A DNA stretch of 64,000 bases from Pestalotiopsis fici W106-1 (lineage: Eukaryota; Ascomycota; Sordariomycetes; Amphisphaeriales; Sporocadaceae). Shown here in pieces: positions 56,855 to 64,000 of the stretch. The translations under genes and the position numbers were made by a program. Positions within the stretch are counted from its first letter, which is position 1. Each line of letters begins with the position of its first letter. The stretch lies in NCBI RefSeq assembly GCF_000516985.1, contig NW_006917092.1, forward strand, positions 2,310,619 to 2,374,618, in the 5' to 3' direction. The notes below the pieces were generated by a model. That model saw nothing but the letters and a program-made list of their open reading frames with translations, did no database searches and was not told where the DNA came from.

Positions 56855-59641
56855 TTACTCCATCAGCAAATTGGTAATCTGACGACTGCTATAACCATTG
56901 TGCGGACTATAGTTGTGGCAGGCATCAATGCCACTGGAGAAGCTGTTGCCATTCTGCTGGGCATTCTGCAGAAAGCGGCGAATGATGCGATCCATGGCGC
57001 CCCATTCGAGATTGGCGGCGTGATGCAGCGTCATTTCGTCAAAGGCGGGACCCGTGGGATAGTTGATCTCGCGCCAAAAGTAACCGAAATAGGGGTCGGT
57101 CTGCTCGGCGAGCTCGGCGAGCTGGACCTTGACATTGATGGGTTCGTTCTGAACGGCTCGAGTGCTCTCAACGCGCAAGACATGAATGTAGAACTGTTGC
57201 CATGGTCGTATTAGTGAGTGATTCTTTGATCATGGACGTGAAAAACAAGACGATGGGGGTTCGAAAGACTTACTTCAAGCAGGTCCAAGGGCGTGCCCGG
57301 CTTGGGACTAAGTGAATACAAATGAGTCCAAGACTCGGCCCAGCGCGGCAGGTTGTAGCGGCGCTTGTCGGCCTCCTCCATGCCCACTATGAGAGCCATG
57401 CTATCTTTCTGAACAATGGTGAAGCCCGGGCACTTCATGATTGCATCGATGAAGCGCTGCCAAAGCTGTTCCGTAAGCCGCTCAAAGCCAGGGCGGCGGG
57501 GAGCATACGGATAGAAATGAGACGTCAACTCATCGAGCAAGGTGCACATGAGGTTCTGGCAGGACTCAAATATGTAATGCTGCTGGTGGATGGTGATGAA
57601 CTTGGTCATGTACCATGGCATCTTCTTCAGAGTCGAGATCATGGCCTCGATGAAGCGCTCCGGGCAGTCGCGCGAAAACGGAGTCTGGTGGGTACGCTTA
57701 TTAGTACACTGACCCCGATATAGATGTTTTTGGATCAAAACTTACACGTCCGTAACATTCAAAGTGTCGACTGAGCTGCAGGTTCTCCTCCTCGCTGGTG
57801 AAGCATTTGAAGTTGTCAATGGGATAAGGAGAATCCGTGCGAATCATTGGGTGCGATCCCTGCCAGGTGACACCATGAGCCACAGGGAAAATGTCGCTCA
57901 TCAAGGCAGCCTGGTTGGAGAACTCGACCTTGACGATACGACTGCCAATACGAGGAGGTCGGTTATGGGCAATGTTCTCCTGGATACGTTCCAGGGCCCT
58001 GAGAGCATCGGCCGGGGTCTCAAACTCGGCATAAGCATCGAGCGTCTTGGCTGTAACCTTTTCGAGAATGATATGAATGGGCTCTTCGTTATCGTTCAAA
58101 AGACGCATGGCACGTCCAAAGATGGCAATGATTTCATTGCGGCTAACACTGAAGGGACACTGCACAAGTCATTAGTGGACGGTGGACAGGGGACAAAGAA
58201 GACTATTTATGTCTCTTGACTTACGTTTGTGATCTTGAGGACACCAGCCTCCTTGCGCTTGTTAGTATAGAGACTGCTGTTCTCGACAAAGGGGAACATG
58301 CGCGGCTCCAGCATAACGTTAGCTAGGGTCTGAGTGTCATAGCTGAGTAGCTCGTCGAGTGCCTCTGAGCGACCACCAACATCCTGCTGAGCGGGAGTCT
58401 GGACGGGAGCCTGAACGGCCATCTGAGGAGCCACAATCAACTGGCATTTTTGAGGGTGGCCCCGGGGTCTAGGAGTCACTTCTCGGTCGACCTCTGGTAC
58501 AGACATGAGCGCTCTGGGTGCCACGCGAGATCGAGGGCCCACTGCTGTCTGAGTTCGACGGTGGTTCACAACATGGTTCTTGTTGCCGAAAGGACCATCA
58601 TTGACATTCGACTGCATCTGTTGAGGAGCATTGTTCTGCAAGGCCATTTGAGAACGCTCAATATTACTCTGCAAGGCTTCATGCATACGCTGAATGTAAT
58701 CAATCTGATCTTGAATGTTCTGAGCCATGTCGGCCGGGTTGGCATTGGCATCCCAGGCATCATTGTCGTAGGATTGTTCCTGATGACCATAAATGAAGCC
58801 CATGCCTCCCTGATAGACGGTGCCTTCGGTTGTGTCGGTGGTAGTCATGCTCAACTCGCCGATGGAGGGCTCGGTGCGGGATGAACGAAGAGTATTGCGA
58901 TGCAGCACTGGCGGTACAGCTTGCTGAACCGTGGCAGGACCCCAGCGAGATTGAGCAACACCAGTACCAACAGTTTGAGGCTGAGTATGGGTGTCGCTGG
59001 TCGAGGCTTCGTTGATGAAACCATCTGTAAAAGTCTGGCTTCGAGAAAGATTTGCACCCATGCTCAGCTCGGACTCCCCGTCGAAAAACTCGGGCTTGGA
59101 CTTGCGAATCATTTCCAACAGTTCGTTGGTACCAAGAGGCTTGTCAAGCGTGGTGGGCTGACCAGGAGTCTGGGGAGTCTTTAATCAGTTTCGGTACATT
59201 GATCGGGTCACGTAGATATAGGAAAATAAAAATACTTACCATTGTGTTGGTAGTGGTCTGGTCTGCCTGAGGATTGGATAGCAAGGCCTTGGGCTCGTTG
59301 TGGCTATTGGCAGGGACGACATTCTTGCCCTTGATATCCGCCGAAAGAGGGGATTTGGCTTTTTGGACAATGCGACTGATGATTGAGGCAGGTCGGAGGG
59401 GAGCGCCTCCAGTATCCGTATCACTGGAATCGGAATCCTCAGTGGTCTGCAATTTGTTGGCCTTGGTAGTCGTCTGTCCAAAGCGCGACATGGAGGAACT
59501 CGCAGAGGTAGACGAGTGGATTGGAGCACCGCCGCCCAAGTTGTTGTTCACGAAGGGTGTAGTAGGCTGGTTGGTGTTATTGCGAGGGCCTCGACCGCGC
59601 CAGGGAGCGTGGAGCTCACGCTTCCCGCGACCAGGAAACAT
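56855..59641 (-). CDS. RRM-containing RNA-binding protein, filamentous-fungal type
   Basis: Five exons, 59240..59641, 58225..59178, 57746..58159, 57274..57684 and 56855..57193, give 839 aa. The N-terminal 440 residues are Gln/Ser/Asn-rich and probably disordered, starting with an Arg/Gly-rich segment (MFPGRGKREL, WRGRGPRNN) typical of RNA-associated proteins. An RRM fold begins at about residue 448 across the second intron: VLKITNCPFSVSRNEIIAIF, IHIILEKVTAKTLDAYAEFE, TPADALRALERIQENI and RIVKVEFSNQAALM. The C-terminal 300 residues form a mostly helical conserved domain (CPERFIEAMISTLKKMPWYM, QLWQRFIDAIMKCPGFTIV, EWGAMDRIIRRFLQNAQQNG). The target RNA is unknown; post-transcriptional regulation is the likely role. 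The upstream 3.4 kb lacks other genes and may include a long 5' leader with uORFs. Confidence 0.85.
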
Positions 59642-62600
59642 GATGTTGCTTTGCTGTTTGTGTTACAGCGTCGATTGGACTGAACTGCAGAGATGCGTTG
59701 TTGTTAGCTTGCCAGTATGACAAGGCTGTGCTTGAATAGTGAATGTGATCGGCGATCTTGTGAGTCCAGAGAAGATTGGAATTGTAGTGTCGATTGGTTG
59801 AGAATGTGAATGCGGGATTGATGAGTTCAAGGGGAGTCAAAGGTCAAGTTGTGATAGAGGTTAAGGGATAAGCAGACTTGAGGAAAGTTGAAATGCAGAA
59901 CAATGTGACAACTGTGAACTGGGTAAAAGGAAAGAAGACAGAGCTGGAAACAGCGTTACCAGTCTGATAGCGACTCTGACTATTTGCCAAATCGTTGAAA
60001 GAACACGAGCAGCGTCTCGACGTAGGGAAAGAACACAATATAGTTAGGTAGAGAACGTCCACGAAGAAAATAAGCGTAAATCAAGTGTTTACGACCAAGT
60101 CGCAAAAACGTCCATGTAGAAGTTGAACCAGGCAGTGTACATGGGATCGCGAGGCCTAAAAGTCTGCATAGGATCACCAAATTCCGGTATCTGGTGATGC
60201 TGAAGTGAAGTATGGGCAGTGTGAGGATGATTGAGGTTTATTCTATGACCCAAGAAAGAGTCGATGATTCAACAATAAATCATATATGGCTTTATGATTC
60301 AAGTCCAAACCAAGAACGATTGGATTAAATGATTGGGGGATAAACGTGAAACCATGACAAATGGTGCGCACTATTGACAATTCGCCCAAGAGGCAAGAAT
60401 GACGATAGGAGCAGGCGCTCACGGGTTCATGGGTCGGTAGATGTGAAGCGACGAGAACGAAGAATTGAGGAAAAGACTCTTCGACTTACAGTGGCTTTAT
60501 GCTGTCTAAGTAGTTCCGTTTCAAGGTCGACTTTCTGGGACACGGTAATTAGTATCGCGGATCAAGACTTATGTGAAAATGAAGTGATTGAATCAAAAGC
60601 AGATCGTAAAGATCCAGGCAAGTGTAATGATTAATGGATGTGTGATGGGAGGAAGAACCAAATCCCCAAGGTTCTCTGATGAAGACAGCTCGTGGTGAGT
60701 TGGTGGGGGACGGAGAGCTAGCTGGCTTGAAGGTCTCGACACTTGAACAATGGCGATCGGAGAAGGAGATTGTCGTGTGGGAGTGCAAAGGAAGACTGGG
60801 GGTTCTTTGCAAAGGCAAGCCCGCTGTCGGCGCAGATGTGAAGGGGATGTTTGACTGGTGACTCGTGAAATTGGGCAGGAACGGCGACAGCAGAAGTCTT
60901 CAACAGCGTTTTTTTGTCTTGTGTGATTGTTTTTACTTTGACAGAGACAAGTTATTGGCGACTTACCGTTTCTTGAAGTATCTTGGAAGTCGTAGGAGTT
61001 TGTTGCTTTTGGTTTCTTCGAGTTCTGATGGTGTAGAAGGATTAGAAATGGGTTGTTGGTGTTGACTGGAGAGTAGAAAGAGCTGTCCGACTGAAAAGAA
61101 TTGAATGGTTCCAGTACAAATAGAGATCAGGGAAAGAGGTCGTCCACTGGAGGTGGGTTGGGAAGAGCGAGAAGGCAACCAAGCACGTTTGACGCGTTGT
61201 GAATAGGGGCAACTCCGAGCCCAGTCGCTTTGGGATGTATAGAACAGTAGGAAGTTAAGGTCACTTACTGGAGATTGTGGATGGCTGGTGCCTTGGAGAT
61301 AGAAGAATCAGCGTGATGATAACTTCAGAAGTGTGCTTGGGGGAACTTGTGGCTAGACAATGGTGATTTATCTGGCCTGTGGTTGCTGTGGTCAACAAAT
61401 AGCTGGTTGCTCGGCCAGACTTTGGAGTTGGGCCACGAAAAAGCTGACAGCCAGGCCAAGCAACAATAATCTTGTGGGAGAAATCTGCAAACGCGAGGGC
61501 AAGCTACAACAAGAGATTTTTCAGCACCATATTACTTGCTCCAGTCTGTCAATCGCGATGCCTGCCCCAGTTCTGTGCAGTAGAAACGGAAATCGTTTTT
61601 TGTCGTTGCAAGACTCAATATAAATCGTGGATAGTGTTGATAGTTAAGTCCATATTATAGATCTTGATGATAATCAGAATGAGAATTGTCATATTCAGAA
61701 ATAGAGAATCAAGATCACATTGCTCAGGAGTTTACTAAGCCAAGTTAATGTGTATCTTTGCAAACACGCATCGTCAGCCTTTACATCAGCTCCTACAGTG
61801 ACCAATTGCACCAGAGCAGGTTCAACCCTCTCTATCTTTACGGTATGGGATTACACAACAGTGTGGTATGGAATCATTTGGCTGTGGATGCATCGTGATA
61901 CTGGCCTAGTTTTTTGCTAAATGGCCATGCAATTAGATGGAACCAATTCGAGAAATAGTAGAACTCAAGGCATTGCAAGTGACTTTGATAAAGAATTATG
62001 GAATCAACACAGCCGGTTGGCATAAGACGATTGGCCTACCGGTGGAAGGAAGATAGATCTGAATTGAGCGTATTATCAGCAACCACCTCCAAGGTCATCC
62101 GGCTTAGGTCGTCTGGCTCAGTGGTTAATTTTATTACTGGGAACGCTGGCTTTGTGAAAATGGCGAATCAATGTTTACCTGTTCTGTTATGATGCTTATC
62201 AGGACATCGTCCACGGTGTGCATGTTTCTTGGCTTACAGCTCGAGCATTGCTTTGGAAAGTAAACTGTTATTTTCCCCCCCTTCAAACACACATGGTGAT
62301 ATTATCATGTGTCTTTTCACGATACTGCGACCATCAATACTGCCGAGATGCTTGAAAGGATTATGACTCCAGAGCCAATGAGAGGTGCTCTCAGAGCTAG
62401 TCTTAGATTTGTATTGACACACAAGACACAGACGGTTTGCGTGAGTTACTATGATCATCAGTCTAGTCAATAATAATCTGGAGTCACCTATCCAGTTCGC
62501 ACAAGCAAAAGTTCAACATACAATATGTCAACATGCTATTTGGACAATAGAGAGTAGCATGTCTGACTCTGATTTCCAGACTCCCACACGAGCAAGAGTA

Positions 62601-63089
62601 GCAATTACATGACCAATGGTGCATTTGACCAATAGTCCGCATGATGTAGTATAAAACACATGGAACTGAAACCAGGTGCCACTACATTAGTAAAAGGTCC
62701 ATCCTTGCCGTACTATATCATCGAGGAGAAAGGCAACCCTCATTGGTTATTGGTTCAGGATATAGAATCGCCCGAATAGGCTGGGTTTGTATAACGACGA
62801 GTGCTTCGCGCAGAATGTTAGTAAGGCAGCTCTCGATATGGGCATATATCAGCTATAATTCGCCAAGTCTCACTCGTGTGCAATTTTGTGGTCCTCAGCA
62901 TGAAGAATCGATTTATTTTTGTGTTCATGAAAGGGTCACCGAGCTTGCAATGGCAAATATCTACATCTTCCATGCAGATCGCCAATTCAATCGCAATGTC
63001 AATTTTTTTCATGTCATTCCGAACGCCGGATATTGTCAGCCTGCCTATGTTCTGCTCATAAAGTGTGCCCAACAAGTGTTTGTAGTAAT
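59642..63089. promoter_or_regulatory. 3.4-kb upstream region/5' leader of the RRM gene
   Basis: No full gene is supported between the RRM start (59641) and the ARPC4 stop (63090). In the minus sense, roughly 59.7-61.3 kb is rich in C and T with CAAC-type stretches, as fungal 5' leaders are. It contains a 26-codon ORF with coding-like composition at 60089-60169. From 61.3 to 63.0 kb the sequence is AT-rich with chance frames only. Confidence 0.45.
60089..60169 (-). other. Candidate upstream ORF/small peptide, 26 codons
   Basis: An ATG at 60169 opens a 26-codon frame that starts MQTFRPRDPM, contains WFNFYMD and ends FATWS, about 450 nt upstream of the RRM start codon on the same strand. Codon third positions are mostly C/T/G and the composition is protein-like rather than random. 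The same frame is open for a further 30 or so codons upstream without an earlier Met. It may be a translated uORF, a small separate peptide, or an unrecognised exon. Confidence 0.35.
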
Positions 63090-63844
63090 TTAGTCGAACT
63101 ACAGATGAATTAGCAATGCGCCACGGACAAGTGTTCACAGAAAACTTACAGGTGTCAGGAAAGACTCGGCCACGAATCTTGCTCTTGCGTTTAGCTGCAG
63201 ATATGTTAGCAGCTGCCGAGATTGTTGTTGTTGTTGTTACCCGAGTCGGAAGGCTTACGAATAGTTTCATCTCGGAAATTTCCTTGTCGACCTCCTCCAT
63301 GAACTGAATAATAAAGTCCACTAGCTTGTGCTTCAACATCTCCTCGGTATGGAAGTTGGTGATGAGGAAGGAGATGTCGTATCCCTGGAATCAGTCAGCC
63401 CTTGCCGCATTCCTCCAAAGCCAAAGTGTCTGGGCAGCAACATGCCTTGATGGGCTTCCTCCTGAGGATAAAGAATGCCTCTGCTCTTTGCGTCAAGAAA
63501 CGGGTGAACTTGTGGACCAGGATGTTCTCAATTTCGTCTGCCTGCTTGATCTTGATGCTTATCCGCACACTGTTGACGCTGGGCTCGATGAGCACTCTCT
63601 CGTTTTCGTTTCGCGCGATAACCAGTGGGTTCAAGAGGACTTCGGGGGAGGTCTGAGCCTCAATCTCGGGGACATTGTGACGTTCCGATGTCTGCGATGC
63701 GAAGTTGCACAGGCAGAGAGCGGCCGTGAGACTGCTCCGCACGCACTGGAGGTAGGGGCGGAGGGATTGCGACTGGACGAGCAGAGTTAGCAGGTGCAAG
63801 TCGGCCGTCGACCGCGATGCAAGGCCCTTTGGATTGCTTACCAT
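63090..63844 (-). CDS. ARPC4: Arp2/3 complex subunit ARPC4 (p20, Arc19-type)
   Basis: Five coding exons, 63842..63844, 63446..63772, 63259..63384, 63150..63194 and 63090..63098, give 169 aa, the usual family length. ARPC4 with ARPC2 forms the core of the Arp2/3 actin-nucleating complex in cortical patches. The protein reads [120 protein letters not shown] and [19 protein letters not shown], matching the family throughout. The first coding exon is the ATG alone and the last encodes only Phe-Asp-stop. Intron 2 (63385..63445) uses a GC donor (AAG|GCATGT). Intron 3 carries a TTG repeat. Confidence 0.96.
63222..63238. repeat. (TTG)n repeat inside ARPC4 intron 3
   Basis: Between five and six tandem TTG units (ACA/CAA in the gene sense) within the 64-nt intron 63195..63258. 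Seen directly. Confidence 0.85.
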
Positions 63845-64000
63845 TGTTCGAGTGGATGTTCCCGTCAAGACGGCGAGGATTGGACTTCTCCTATCGTCTA
63901 TCCCAAAGGTCTGGAGTGCAGGTAGGTTTAGGTACGTAGTCGACTACCTATACGGAGAACGTGGGGTGAAGCAGCCAGTAGCCCAGTCAATCAGTCAGTT

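Noticed and set aside
62105..62140. tRNA A-box-like stretch TGGCTCAGTGGTTAA
   Set aside because: No matching B box (GGTTCGANTCC) follows within tRNA distance and no cloverleaf can be formed.
1..64000. CRISPR arrays, insertion sequences, transposase or reverse transcriptase genes
   Set aside because: None seen on reading both strands; the window is fungal and no recognisable transposon protein is present.

Overview
This window is nuclear DNA of a filamentous ascomycete (Pezizomycotina, most likely Sordariomycetes). The evidence is protein-coding genes with one to four short GT-AG introns of about 50-120 nt, CTAAC branch-point sequences, filamentous-fungus families (Zn2Cys6 regulator, AzgA purine permease, Dal5-type and Hol1-like MFS carriers, rhamnose mutarotase) and a COX13-APN2 gene pair. 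No bacterial, viral or transposon genes were recognised. One 100-N assembly gap is present at 31908-32007. I rebuilt 22 gene models by hand. Every complete model closes in frame after splicing.

Layout. 1-8 kb: COX13 (partial, minus) is divergent from APN2 (plus); then an F-box gene and a telomere-repeat-binding-factor-like gene, both minus. 9.8-14.4 kb: a GDT1-type cation transporter, L-rhamnose mutarotase, and a convergent mitochondrial thioredoxin-like gene. 15-24 kb: an MFS transporter (minus), ELP6 (plus), RPL37 (minus) and ATG3 (plus). 24.4-32.4 kb: AzgA purine permease (minus) and a Dal5-family MFS transporter (plus) diverge from a 3.8-kb spacer. 32.5-42.3 kb: a 112-aa conserved protein, two conserved fungal proteins of unknown function, a metallophosphoesterase, a CCDC97-like protein and a Zn2Cys6 regulator. 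42.3-51.9 kb: a 9.6-kb stretch with no gene I can support, rich in simple repeats. 51.9-63.8 kb: the RIM2-type mitochondrial pyrimidine nucleotide carrier, SNX3/GRD19, an RRM protein with a very long upstream region, and ARPC4.

Most genes are unrelated housekeeping functions: respiration, DNA repair, telomeres, autophagy, tRNA modification, endosomal sorting, actin nucleation. No biosynthetic cluster is evident. The points most worth a second look are: a two-repeat telomeric motif in the promoter of the telomere-binding-protein-like gene; the COX13-APN2 pair, normally a flank of the mating-type locus, with no MAT gene beside APN2; a coding-looking 26-codon upstream ORF before the RRM gene; a stop-free 51-nt intron beside a metal-ligand motif in the phosphoesterase; a GC-AG intron and minimal coding exons in ARPC4; and the large gene-poor interval.
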